A stretch of DNA of 64,000 bases from Alentia gelatinosa (lineage: Eukaryota > Annelida > Polychaeta > Phyllodocida > Polynoidae): positions 22,306,527 to 22,370,526 of the forward strand of contig OX465588.1 of NCBI GenBank assembly GCA_950022655.1, given 5' to 3'. A model generated the notes under the pieces. The model did not search any database. It saw nothing but the letters and a program-made list of their open reading frames with translations, and had not been told where the DNA came from. Shown one piece after another: positions 12,517-25,495 of this stretch. Made by a program: the position numbers and the translations under genes. Numbering within the stretch: the stretch's first letter is position 1; each line of letters begins with the position of its first letter.

Positions 12517-12620
12517 AAATAGACAATACTCCACGAGTTTGGATGGGCCGCAATCGTCATGAAGGCGAAGCCGAGTGGTGATCATGGCACAACCAAACGA
12601 GTGGAGTATTGTGTATTTTA
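12517..12620. repeat. Fold-back element with conserved tip
   Basis: The left arm (AAATAGACAATACTCCACGA) and the inverted right arm (ending TCGTTTGG/AGTATTGTGTATTT) pair over about 45 bp. The tip TCATGAAGGCGAAGCCGAGTG (21 bases, 12557-12577) is the reverse complement, with one base of difference, of the tip in the hairpin at 40899-41034. Confidence 0.7.
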
Positions 12621-15600
12621 CTATTCGAGTGTGGTTCTGGATTTATTTCACCCCTTTCTATGACATTAAACATCATTACAATTTCAGAATAATTTGAATA
12701 TACCTAGCAAGTTCATATGACGTCATCTCAAATTCGCTACGCCACGGCCGTGGCATAGTATTGCCACTTTGCGGGGGTGATCGTTGAGTATTTCTTTCTA
12801 ATGTTATTCCAAAGGCTAAACTTGTACCAGGGATGAGACCGAATTAGCAAGAAATGCGAATGGTTACAGTACATTCAGTACCTTTCAAATTAGTAGTGTG
12901 TAACATAAAGAAATAATAGAGTCTGGTGAGCAACCTATCATGAGCAACTAGCTGCTTTTGACGCATAATTTACCCGAGTCTAACACAAATTGGTAACCTG
13001 CATAATCTAGCGAGGTGTACCGTGTACACTAGCGTTTTCTAGTTGTAGTCTAAAGTCTCAAATATGTAAAATGTGTTTGAAAAGTAAAATGAAAAGGAAA
13101 GTAAACCGAGGAAATGTTGATAACCTCATCAGCATTGTGGAGATTATGCTCCTCGCCACCGACTATTCTGGTTTTATGACCTGGTTAAACATTAATAACG
13201 TATTCTCAGAATGCCGTCTTTTGTATTCCGAAGGTAGCGACACCAGGGATCATCGGAAAGTCCTGTAGAGAAACCGCGTGACTAGAGAAATGCCTTCGCA
13301 TTATCAAGTCTTTTCACTCCACTGAAAGTGAAGAAAACCGGATATTCCTTAGTGGTTTATTGATGTAAAATAATTTTGCATTAGGAAAACGGAAGTGAGC
13401 TGACTAATTTCCGGACAGGTGGGCATGTTCATTTCTGTTTCCCTTTTGATCGATTCAGGAAATCTTTAATTTGCCCTTTTGGGAACCGTCCTTTTGTAAC
13501 CATGTGGTTTTGACCTGATCCTGTATGATATTTACCACCGCGACCTGACATTGAATGTTATCATTGGGATACTAAATCATACAATTCATTTGTGAAGATG
13601 AGTAATAGACGTAATGCCATTATTGCAATTATTAACCACTGGATAGACCTATGACAGATGTACATGTGTATGAACTAACAGGAGATAGCTTCAAAGTAAT
13701 TTACATGACAGCTTCTCCTATCATTCGTTAGTATAGGGATTAAGAAGTCGGTAATGAGACAAGGAATTGTAGTCCTCCATTTGGGATTAGATCGTATGAC
13801 ATGTGTCTATGTGATTGTACTTATAATTAGAGGAAATGATCAATAATATTCTACGTAAACTATTTAGTCCATCGTATGTCTGAATAAGTAGCATGATCAA
13901 TGATACTTCAATCAAATTCTTGCGTTTTATATTTGAATTATAGATTAAATGAAGATAAACATACCAAAGAAAACAATATTTTTGTTTAAGATTGAAGATT
14001 TCGTATCAAAACACCGATGGAAAATACACACTGAAACGTAGAATAAACCAAAGTGAAGCTCTACCAACCGACGACTGGAAAGTAAGCGGTGGAACCCTCC
14101 AGCCCCAACCTCCCCCCGCCCAGACCTCTTGAGAAAATTCGACAATAGGATGTCCAGCAGGGGGGTCAGTAGCAATTAGCTGTCGAGATGGGCTTGGTGG
14201 CCACTGGCTACTCGGCTAAGGAAACCAGCAGCGTTCAGGGAGGGGTCTCAGCTGCTCAAGGTCATCACCAAGGACATCAGCCATTATACACGCCAGAGTC
14301 ATCTGGTAGCCAGTGGTGGCCTCGCCGGTACCTGGTAGCACGGAAGTCTCCTGTTGTTTTGTTTTCTCCATTCATCGTCCAAGTAGAGTACGAAGTAGGA
14401 CACTTGGAATCCTCTCTAATATCTACAACGGTAATTTCTTTTCCATTTCTGATATTCCTATTTGGAGAAAAAGAAAAATAGCATGTTACTCTTCCTTCCC
14501 TTGCTATACTATTGCCCTCTGAAGTATTTCCTGGAAAATTATAACAACTAATAATCCAAAGAGTGGGACTGAATACAATACGTGTATATGGGAATATAAT
14601 AGTTGATATGAGAGAAACTATGGACAGGATGGTCATATGAAGGTCTTTCTGCTTTATAATCGAGAGTAATACAAATCACCACGAAGAATAACATGTTTAT
14701 ATTTTGTTAGTATTCGTTTTGAATAGATACTGGCTGTCATAAACATTCTTTTCTATGTAATACGAAGCTGTATTTACGGTATGAGAGTATCATAACGACT
14801 GTCAGGATTATACCAAAGAGTTGGAATCTATGGGGGATGAGGTATTAATTGGGTTCTAGGAAGTGGCAAATCTAACATAGACAGGTCTTGAACCAGTCAC
14901 GAAACGGACCGGTCGGTCCCGACCTCACCAAACCCCAACTCCACAAGACGATCAGTTTAGTTTCTGCCTGAACGCCACGATTTGGTACAATGAGAGTAAG
15001 GTTGTCCCCAGGTCAAATGGTAATGGCACGGCCATATGACGAGCAGCAGGGGTATTGAGTACCTCTTGAAGTCTAAACGGATAGAGATGGATGCATATCC
15101 AATCTCTCCTGCCCCAACAATCGATCCAATCGCTGTAACCATTGTTGTTACCTCACCAGAAGATCAGGTTGTGCCATAAAGAAGATGTAGTCTGGATGTA
15201 GTGGGAGATTAGCAGACAGGTATGTGCCGTGTAGTCGGTTCAAGATTACCAGGTTTGCAGCTGTACGTTACATAATTGGTTCTGAACAAAGAGGGCTCTA
15301 CCCGGAAATAGATTGATAGTTGTGATTTATGAGTAATACGACTATAACAGTTCTAAATAGACTCTTTCCTTCTAGTTTAGCCCTTTTCCTTCTAATTTTG
15401 AATTCCTTGGCTGTGGTTCAGCATTAATTGCATGTCGAGTTCTTTATATGTCAGACTATCCAAAATAACCATAATTGTAAACAGATATATTTGTGTGGAA
15501 AGATGAAATGTAATGGTAGACTGTGGGAAAGAGAACAAAGTGTTGGTGTCATAGATACGTATATTACAATTGTACTTATTTGTATTTATAATTAGAAGGT

Positions 15601-17220
15601 CGTAGGCTATTATGCATTTCACCAAGTTGGATGCCAGTAATAAACGGAAGTCACTATATATCATATCACGATAATGCATTTGATACATCGACTTATCCCT
15701 AAATGATGAACGGAATGCATATGCACCGACAGGCAATTTGCGAAAGAGCTTCTTCGGACACTGTGAATCAGAATTATATGAAAGATAGATTGCAACTAAA
15801 AAATCTCGTATCGTTATAGTCCAGTAATACTCCCACCAATTTTTAAGGCTCATCACTTAAAGAAGCTGATTCAACACCAAGCGAAACGTCGTGAACTTTT
15901 TTTATACTCCGTTTGTACCACCCACTGTACACCTTGGTTCTAATTATAACATCTAAAATAAACTGACTGTATCTGTTTTTTGTGGTCTACAACTCAGAAT
16001 TGTAAGGACTCTAAAACAAAATTATGTAATCATGAAGCCAGAACCATAAGTCATGCCTTAGATACGAAGTAAAACAAGTGAGAGGTAGCATCTAGGGTAA
16101 AAGAAAGTACTGGTTGACTGTGGCATACGTTTTTTGCTGAGTCATACGAACCCGGACGTCGATATAAGACCGTGACAGTGAGGTCTGCAGACAGAGGATC
16201 TCCCGGCCTGCCGTGGCGTCTGATTCCGGAGCCCTCTTAAATCCTCTGTACATCAAAGATGAAAGGCGAGCCGCCAGTCTTTCTTATGCCTCATATCAAG
16301 ATGTCTGTGCGGACATTTCAACGATATTTGGAAGGTGAAGAGGGGCACCACAGTGCAAAAATCGAGATAAGACCGCCGGCTTTATAGGAGGAGGAGGTAG
16401 TAATTCTAATTGCTTTAGATTAATGTCGTAAATCATGGACGGGGTCAATTGGATGAAATGCATTTCTGTTAACTGAAATGCAATCTATGGGAAATATTAC
16501 CATGGATTAGACGGTATTTGTTTGGAATGCATTACCCTTAGTTATGTTGAAAAAGGCTTGATACTTTATCTACTTTTTAAAAGAGCGAATGATTGACACC
16601 TCTCTGACCCTCAGCCGTGTTTCAGCAGTAATCATAAATACAATGTTCTCACACTTCACTTCATTCCGCGACCATCTTCCTCCCGGAACGGGAAATAATT
16701 AGTATGCGTGACGTCAGACTCTTATCTTGCAGATGCTGCTACCACATACTCCAGCGCACAGCATCCTGGGAAACAATAGAGCAACGCGGCCTACAGGCTG
16801 TAAGACGAACCTCAGCCATTGTCCGCTTCGGGATGGATTACATTGGGGAAGTTTCCCTGCCTTTTTACCACCATGATTATTTATGTTGGGTAAGGCACTG
16901 CTGGCATGTTTCGTTATCCATAACCAATTCATGCAATGGTGCCCAAGGGCTTGGCAAGCTTACACTTTATGTGGCCGTAAGTCATGTTTTGATTGCGTCA
17001 ATGTACCATCGGGAAGCTGCTAGCTTATTAATCGATAGCTTCTATAGGGTGTTCACCTCACATGATTACAAACTGTGTAGCGCACAATTTGGGTGACGTA
17101 ATGTATAATTAGATTACGAATTCAGAACCGCTGTTCTATTTTTGTTTCCAGTGGTTAGAATGAAATATGTCATATTTCTTTTCTTTAACATTAGAATTTT
17201 CTATCAGTTGCTGATAGTTA
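12621..17220. other. Non-coding stretch; two weak ORF candidates
   Basis: No gene is supported. At 14188-14481 a 97-codon frame (begins MGLVATGYSAKETSS) lies in a locally GC-richer stretch and could contain an exon, but I recognise no family. At 15392-15856 (minus) there is a 154-codon frame of unknown nature. Just right of its start, about 15865-15895, the phrase CTGATTCAACACCAAGCGAA is followed by ACGTCG, faintly like the ribozyme-bearing ends of Penelope-like elements. Confidence 0.35.
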
Positions 17221-17502
17221 GGCCTGGCGTCCACCTACTACGATAGAAATTTAGACCTACCGATATGGCACCGATACAAAAAGCAAATATCGGAGGCATA
17301 TCGGGAAGGTGAAAAATCGTAGACATATGTCTCGACATTCCAATCCACCACGCATTGTATGGGGCTTTTATCGGCGTCTAATCGCAGAAATGTGGCCAAC
17401 TGCCCCGATATTAGGTGACCTTCCGACGCGATTTTGATTTTGCATCGGGAGGTACATCGTAAGGCATATCGGTGCCATATCGTAATAGATGGACGCCGGG
17501 CC
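17221..17502. mobile_element. Harbinger-type MITE, 282 bp, flanked by TTA
   Basis: The left end GGCCTGGCGTCCACCTACTA and the inverted right end GGCCCGGCGTCCATCTATTA match at 17 of 20 positions. TTA flanks both sides (17218-17220 and 17503-17505). An inner inverted pair, CGATATGGCACCGATAC and GGTGCCATATCG, lies next to the ends. No ORF of transposon type. The terminus resembles that of the autonomous element ending at 1295 (GGCCCCGCACCCACTAG), so the same transposase family may move it. Confidence 0.85.
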
Positions 17503-17505
17503 TTA

Positions 17506-19690
17506 GAGGGCATGCGGGTCTTGCTTTACCACTGACATGTCCTACGTCATGTGATTTGTATTGTTTGAGCAGGTCTCAGTCAGACTGAGCTTCCGGTAAC
17601 AGTAAACTTCCTTTTCGGCGCCACTCTATTCGCCGATGATGGACTCTCACTGCTGATTGAGGACTCTGATTTGTCCATGTGACAGTCCAAATGTGGGATT
17701 CTTTCTCTGTAATATTCTCTCTGAGCAATTAGGAAGGCATCGATCAATATCAATTGATTAAGCTTTAAAAGTGGGCATTCTAATCGAACTAATTCGCAAA
17801 GTCTTTTGTATTCAGAGTTGTCGTTGATAGTTTGCCAAGTACATCTTGAAAAGTAAGAAGTATTGCACTTTGCATTACCTGTTTCATGTGGTGTCTTTCT
17901 ATGGAACCAGTCACAAAGGACATTATCAATTTTCTGTTACAGTGGCAGCATAGCAAATGAGGCCAAATGAAGTAATGTATGAAAATATGTACAGCAGTGT
18001 TGATATTCTTTTATTTCACGCTGTCATCATAGCAGGTATTAATTCAATGTCGATGGGAATTGGTCAACAAATCAAAGATACAATGTATCTGTAGAGGTCA
18101 GATACAATATATCTGTAGAGGTCATATCATTGGATATAAACATTTGTGTTTATTGTATCTCTCAAACACAAGCCTTTTCAAAGATAAATTATGGCGACTG
18201 TTTACATATTATGATTTGCCGATAGACATTTTGTTCAAAATGCTTTCAGTCTAGAGAAAAACAATAATAGCATATTAATCGATGATATAATGGAAATGAG
18301 GTGGATTGTTGGCTACAAAGTTAGTATTTTTGATACAATGGAATTATGAAATAATAGCGCTTCGAGATACTCAGTTAGAATTTACAGAAAAGTTGACGAG
18401 GATGATCCCCTAATATTCCCTCACCGTGTGATCAAGTGGTGTAAAGTGGTGTTTCCACCTACTGACTAAATACCCACCGACAATTTTCACGCTGTACAAA
18501 GGTCGGTCAGTGGTTCTGCTTGTGAAAGGGTGGTACTACATAATTGATGACCTGCACTGCCAAAATGTGGTGGACACTCACCGACCTTTGTGGGTAAAAT
18601 GCAGAGCATCGCCAATTGATTCAAGTCTCAGCCATTAGGTAACGACACGAGTCTTAGCAGAGTTTATGATGTATCAAGAAGCTCGTAAGTAAATGATTAA
18701 CATTCATGAGCAGATTGGAAAATCTTACGCACTTCTTGCCTGTGTCCCCCTGCCACTCCATACTGATAATTAATCACTGCTAATATATTATTTGATTAAG
18801 TCTTAGAGTTTGAAAATAATAGTTTATATTATTCAAATTGATTATGTTAGTGTCTAAAAGATAATACCATAATATGTTGTAAATACCTCTAAAAGATCAT
18901 TCAGATTCATTCAATATTTCCATAATTATAGTATATATCAATATAAAACATCTGCCCGAGATCTAAATTGATAAATTGAATCGTCAGCCAATCATGACCA
19001 TGGTTTGTTTTTCGTCTTCAAACCCGTTCTAATGGTCTACGATTTATACACATGTCCGCAATTTGAATTATCGGGGACCTCCAGATAGACTACGATTTGG
19101 CCATTTCCAATCGTAGCCTATCGGGAGGTCTAACGTAGACCATCGGCGTTGGTGAAGGTAAGCCTTTCGAGTATTCAATATAGTTGCAGCCATAGTGCAC
19201 AGGGATGGGGCCTTTGCAATTCTGGTGGCTTGGCGGTGTTTCTCTCCCGCATTTCAGAACCCATCACAACTGCCTTTCGTCAGGTGCCTCCCGACGATAA
19301 CAGAATTATATTGATTGTTTATCCTATTATCGCCCACTCCACTCACCACGACCCTCAATGAGCCGCAGCCCATGGTAGCACCAGACATTGATCGACAGGC
19401 CCGACAACTTGTATTATGTATTCAATTAAACGCAGCTTTCTGTGCTAAGAACTCTCTAATTACGCCTCACCAGTGCTCGTAGCGCCACCCGAGCGGCGGG
19501 AAGACCACCAGGGAGACCCACACAAAGGGTTATGGGTAATGGAACACTTGGAGCTGGTGTCCTGGCCTAATTTCATGATCTGGTACATTAAGCTACTAAT
19601 TATACCAGCCGTCTGCACTTAAGCGCCAGTTGGTCCTGTTGCTGCTTCGCACCACAATCCCCAGATGAGACTAGCATGGGAACTAATCAT
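17506..19690. other. Non-coding with short inverted repeats
   Basis: A hairpin at 19074-19131 (GACCTCCAGATAGACTACGA against its inverted copy) has the style of the Harbinger-type MITE interior. At 18066-18125 a unit of about 30 bp (AGATACAATGTATCTGTAGA, then GGTC) is duplicated in tandem. At 18450-18600 phrases of ACCGACC and GGTCGGT form an imperfect inverted repeat. No gene seen. Confidence 0.45.
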
Positions 19691-19703
19691 CCCCACACAT
19701 TTT

Positions 19704-19924
19704 TGACGTCATCTAAAAGGACGCAGATGACGTCAAGCATTTCTGGACCGTGACGTCAATTATATATTTGAAAAGAACTGTTCTGGGAATCTAAGGATTG
19801 CTTTTAGACAGGTCTACTAATTCAAACTCCCAATCTTGACGTCACGTATCGATTTCTTAAAAATAGCGTTATACCATAAGGTGGCGGGAACTTAGACCGT
19901 CCGAAGGGACACCTCTATATAAAG
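19704..19924 (+). promoter_or_regulatory. Candidate promoter: four perfect CRE sites plus a TATA box
   Basis: The 8-bp palindrome TGACGTCA occurs at 19704-19711, 19728-19735, 19751-19758 and 19837-19844. TATATAAAG follows at 19916-19924, predicting a start near 19947. TGACGTCA is the consensus bound by CREB/ATF bZIP dimers. Downstream I find only a six-codon frame and no recognised exon, so the transcript it would drive is unknown. It could belong to a host gene with a short first exon, to a non-coding RNA or to a decayed element. Confidence 0.4.
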
Positions 19925-19949
19925 ACATTACAGGTTACTGGATGCCCAA

Positions 19950-20446
19950 CGGAGTTAAATGAAAAGAAAAATGTAATATGTCATTAATTGATACGCAATG
20001 ACAAATGAACGTGATATCCATATTTGATGATTTAGTATCAGAGATGAAAGTATGACAAGCAAAAAATGCTTTAATGGGTTCCACCAGAGGCAAAACTTGA
20101 AGTAAATTAACAGGCACCGTACATTAATGATGTATGCTGGTATGATGCCTAGTTTAAATGATTTTGAATATATCTTTAATTTGACAGTCTCATTACAGTC
20201 TTATCATTGCACTGGGGGAATTACTGCATGTCATCTCACGTTTCTAGCAATCTGTTCATCCCTTATTAACAGCTATGGATTTAATCAGGCCCCCTATCCG
20301 TGAAAGCTATGGAGGAACTCGCAGTCGAGAATTATATGATTGGGTAATACTTAGATTGCTGTGCACTGTCACTCCTGACGCCCGTTGCCCGATTGTTTCG
20401 GATGCTCACCCGTACCCATCTCCTCTCTGTTCTACCCTATTCCAGT
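19950..20446. other. Non-coding
   Basis: Nothing recognised between the candidate promoter and the C-rich/(CA)n tract. Confidence 0.4.
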
Positions 20447-21470
<1,024 letters not shown>

Positions 21471-21476
21471 GTGCAG

Positions 21477-22165
21477 AAATATTTTGGTCGGAAATATTCA
21501 CCGAGTTCGAAGAACGAGGTGTATATATCCGATCAAAATATCGAGGAACAGATGAAATTCAGACACACTCACTATGTCTCCTTCTTATCATATACCTAGA
21601 AATTATTGAAAAAGCCAATTTACAATTTTACTACTCACTTTTTTCAAGTATGAAAGTGGTCACATGGTACAGAGGGACGTATGAATATTCTTTCGTCACT
21701 CAGTGACGAACGGAATCTGTACTACTGGGAGTTGTTTCAAAACCATAGACTTCACTCGACTTTTGAAACAGCTCCCTGGTCAGTAAAAGCTAGACATTCG
21801 CTCATAGGTATATAGTAATAAGAGAAAACGTGGTTACTGAGCCCAAAGGCATGGCCGTTTGAGGTCTTTTAATGCCATAAATATGTCCCGACGCCGCAGG
21901 CGGAGGGACATATTTATGGCATAAAAAGGCCAAGAATGGCATCCCTACGGGCTCAGTCACTACGTTTTCTTATTATTACATACCTAAATAATAAAAATCT
22001 GCCAATTTAGTTACTTATTAGATGTACCAATTGACCCGATGGTCACAGTGCGCCCGAATATTCACTACGGCCGCAGTGCGCCTGAACATTATTTATACTG
22101 CACCCCTGGTAGCGGGAAGTATTTCATAGACGTTCGGCCATAGGTATGTAATAATAAGGATGATG
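21477..22165. repeat. Cluster of fold-back elements
   Basis: Three hairpins lie in a row: about 21480-21545 (ATATTTTGGTCGGA and TCCGATCAAAATAT around ACCGAGTTCGAAGAACGAGG), about 21725-21785 (GGGAGTTGTTTCAAAA and TTTTGAAACAGCTCCC) and a long one at 21805-21986 with arms of about 80 bp. The last has outer ends ATAGGTATATAGTAATAAG and an inverted CTTATTATTACATACCT. The ATAGGTATGTAATAATAAG terminus recurs at 22140-22158, and similar termini lie at 39381 and 57400. No coding content. Confidence 0.7.
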
Positions 22166-22862
22166 TAAACGTAATTATACTCTATGATGACAGGCAATAA
22201 CCTATAATAGGGAAACAAGAACAATGGTTTAATGCCTTCTAGTAGACAGGTAGAACACTGATTGTGGCTTCCGTTGATAGCTGACACTGTGTTGAGTCCT
22301 AACTATACACGCAGACGAGCTTCCTTTGCTAGACTTTCCTTCACTACGTCTTTATATTATTTACGTAACTTAAGATGGCTCATGCCTTAGAAGATTCACC
22401 CCCTACTTTTTGTTTAAGAACAGTTTTTACACGACAACTAGAAGGGGGACCTGAGGATCACCATGAATCTTCCATCAGGAAATATCGCTGACAAACCTCG
22501 TCACGTGCGGGCACTGAAGCGGGCACGTGTATTCGTGTGGAGCCTGGAGCAGCGGCCCCGCCCTCTATTGACTTTACACGTGGTGTATTTAAAACAGATC
22601 CACCTCCTCCTCTCACAAAACCGCTGGTCGCCGGCTGGAATCCCTAGTGGGCCGACGTTCAAGGTCCTCCTACCCTTGGAGAAATCTTGAATTGAGTACA
22701 CTGTATTTAGATAGAGATTTGGAGTATATAGCCCCCGACACAGACACACACAGACACATACACCTGTATTAGAATCATCAGATATCGTACCATAAGACAA
22801 GCTACGTTTTTGTGGTGGTGAGACAATGAACTGATATCAAAATAAATGTACTATTAAAATGT
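22166..22862. other. Non-coding
   Basis: Overlapping small frames at 22463-22690 and 22501-22800 oppose each other and match nothing I know. No other structure seen. Confidence 0.4.
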
Positions 22863-23094
22863 CATATTTTTCCTTCACCATCTAGTCTGGTCACCAAAGC
22901 AATTCTGAGAATAATGCCTAGTCTTACAAAACTGTGTGGGCTCCAAATTGCTTTGGCCCTCTCTAAATAGTTAACTAAACGCTAGACGCTGTGAATAATA
23001 CTAGATGATGTAATGCGGGAAACTAGATAATGTAAAAGTAAGGCTATCTGAGGAAACACCTCTCCGGTGAGAGCCGAACACCGACCACACCATT
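22863..23094. repeat. Dispersed repeat, copy 1 (about 232 bp)
   Basis: Starts CATATTTTTCCTTCACCATC and ends near CCGACCACACCATTG. It is nearly identical to 26958-27195 in the same orientation, differing mainly in a short block after the first 20 bp and a few substitutions. Probably an unclassified non-autonomous element. Confidence 0.8.
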
Positions 23095-23819
23095 GTACAT
23101 TGCAGAAAGGAGGCTACCTGTATTTCCTATTTCATATTGTATTTAAAGGATGTGGTATAGCTCTATACAATGATGAAAACTGGTTAGTTAATATAAACGA
23201 GAATAATTAGGCGGGGCCCGAGGCACCCCCAAAGAAGAGGGACGAAGAGCTAGCGTTCTTCTCCAAAACACAAAATGATGCAGAGATAAACATATCAAGT
23301 CAATTGTTTTGTGACCAAACCAGTTTGCTCCTTATATTTGTTTTAAATGGATTATCCTTCATATTCATCTTCTAAATCTATACTCCTGAAATCAATTGAA
23401 AATGATGCACGCGGTCAAGTATTTATGGCGTGAGAGCTTTTGCAGCAGGATGTGTCGCAATATCCCCTCAGTGAGTGGATCCCTGCCCAGCCGCTCTGTG
23501 TGCCACAAATGAGCAGAACTGTAGCTATGGCGGCGTAATTTCCCACGTGAGAGGAAAGAGCTGCGTCTAAAGGAGCTTAGCCGTGTTTGTTGTAGATCTT
23601 AGCCTCGGATTTAAGAGAGAATTGAAGGGTTCAGAAATAGGAGGCGCTGTACGTACAGTATGTCCATGATGAGCTAAAACAGACATTTATTGTCGTCTGC
23701 ATTTCAACACAGGTGTGTTCGTATTGCTCTGTTGGGAAACAGAGTACTGCACTTACCAAAAGATCAAGATAAAAGCGAGCATCTCTAGCATGAACTATCA
23801 ACAAATAATATTGTGGCTA

Positions 23820-23915
23820 GAACGGAGTATTAGCGCACTGGTTACCCTGGACGGGGTAGTTAAACTTTTCTTCACGGTCGACCTCGTACCCCGCATGGGC
23901 GATGGTCACGTTACT
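23820..23915 (+). repeat. Possible tRNA-derived SINE fragment
   Basis: TTAGCGCACTGG at about 23831-23842 resembles an RNA polymerase III A box. CGGTCGACCTCG about 40 bp later resembles a degenerate B box (GGTTCGANNCC), followed by TACCCCGCATGGGCGATGG, a type of sequence common just after the tRNA head in SINEs. The spacing fits a tRNA-like promoter. The cloverleaf was not folded and the B box is imperfect. Confidence 0.35.
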
Positions 23916-24091
23916 ATTGTGTCCAATTATATATATGCATATTATCAAGAAATGTCACGAAATTTCATATGATTGTTTATATGGGATGAGTTGTCTACGC
24001 GGAATGATATCACGAAGCAGGGCTGAGTGATATCTGTAGCTGTAGACACCGAATGCCATGTAAACAATTATATGAAATTGAGTGATGTTTT

Positions 24092-24193
24092 GATTTTATC
24101 TTACCCCGTCCCATGTTTTTAACTTCATATGTCACCAGTGGCATATAAATATTATATGGCATAATGGATTTATATGCGGGGTAGGATAAATAC
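24092..24193. repeat. MITE-like element of the TTATCCTACCCC family, short copy
   Basis: The ends GATTTTATCTTACCCCGT and GCGGGGTAGGATAAATAC are inverted to each other. The same terminal phrase bounds 40746-40898 and 33418-33568 and occurs at 29366-29382. Confidence 0.55.
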
Positions 24194-25495
24194 ATACATG
24201 TATACACACATGCCTATTCTTCCCAGTATGTTTAAGTTAACTAGGTTAGTCGGGCTGTATTGCTCTAGGGGTTACCCATAGAGCTGTTGATCTACATGTA
24301 TTACCTGAATACAATCATTAATTCTCGGGCACTTTATTCATTCTTCGTTTTTATTGACGTTCGTTAAAACACTTTTAATCGTTTAAAAGAAAAGTTCAAT
24401 ATACAAATCGGTTTATCAAAGGTAGTAATTGCGAGAGTGTTGATATAAAGTTGATGCCAACATGATGTCAATATATCTAGTCAAAAACGGTCGAATACTA
24501 CACGTCAAAATAGGCAAAGGGTGGAACATGTTCTAGGTAAATTCTACTCATGCAGCAATCTTTGAGTTAAGTCTCTAGATGGATTGATAATAAGAATGAA
24601 GCTTGGACTTATGACTTCACTTACAATCCCATAAAATATATTTTACATAATACTATTTCTCAGATAGTATACCAGTAAGCTCGGCAGCTTTACGAGGAGG
24701 TGTGTGAATGATGTAAATATGTCGAATTGTTGGTGACTGGTACAGAATATAGGAGTCTGCTTTAGTCGTTTCATCAATTTGGATGGTCTTTGGATGTGCA
24801 ACTTGATAGGCTTAAGGGGGCATCTAACTAGGGTGATGGAGTGTGCTTGACAGGATCCTTTAGTTGAACATTAGTATCACGGTCCTGTAATTGACACGGA
24901 GCATTATGACTGATATATTGAGCATATTTCTTTACGATATTTCTGCTCCATCAGGGCTTTTCCCATTTGAATATCGCCAACAGAAGATTCTTCCACCTTT
25001 CTTAATCGGTTGTGAGTGACAGACGGACAAGAGTCTTGATGATTTGATTTATTTTGGTTCCAGGATTCTGTGAACAGAATTTGATGGTAGAGGCACGCTT
25101 TAAAGTTGTTGAAAGTGTTTGCTCTTGCATTCAATCAAGGAAGTTATCTGTGCAAGGTTGGAACAGCAAACTCTAGAATCAGTAATTATTCAGTTGGGAG
25201 TAACACATTTTCTCATTGTTACGTTTATCCTGATGCGTTGGCTGATTAATGAGTATTTGCATATTTGGATGCGACATGAGGTTCCGTCATATTGATAAAT
25301 GTATTCATTTACTTCTCAAATATATTGAACCTGTTATATATTAGGTTCTCAGTCGAATTTTGGGAGAGCAACATAATATGATGTGCACACAGATACAACT
25401 AACAATGATTTGATCCACTTATGTTATACCTTTACTGATAATATGAACCCGGATGTATACTTACCAGATATAACAAAAACTTTTCAATTTCATAT

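Larger units (their letters stand above)
23095..25495. other. Non-coding with a SINE-like and a MITE-like segment
   Basis: Besides the two short elements listed separately (23820-23915 and 24092-24193) I see no gene or repeat. Confidence 0.4.

Noticed and set aside
14188..14481. Possible host exon (MGLVATGYSAKETSS...)
   Set aside because: Composition is exon-like at first but no homologous family comes to mind, and the frame degenerates into low-complexity hydrophobic residues; cannot be supported.
15392..15856. 154-codon minus-strand frame
   Set aside because: Longest orphan frame in the non-coding part, but AT-rich, without recognisable motif, promoter or splice pattern; kept only as a note.
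15865..15895. Hammerhead-like phrase CTGATTC...GCGAAACGTCG
   Set aside because: The first core block is CTGATTC instead of CTGATGA and stem II does not pair well; too weak to call.
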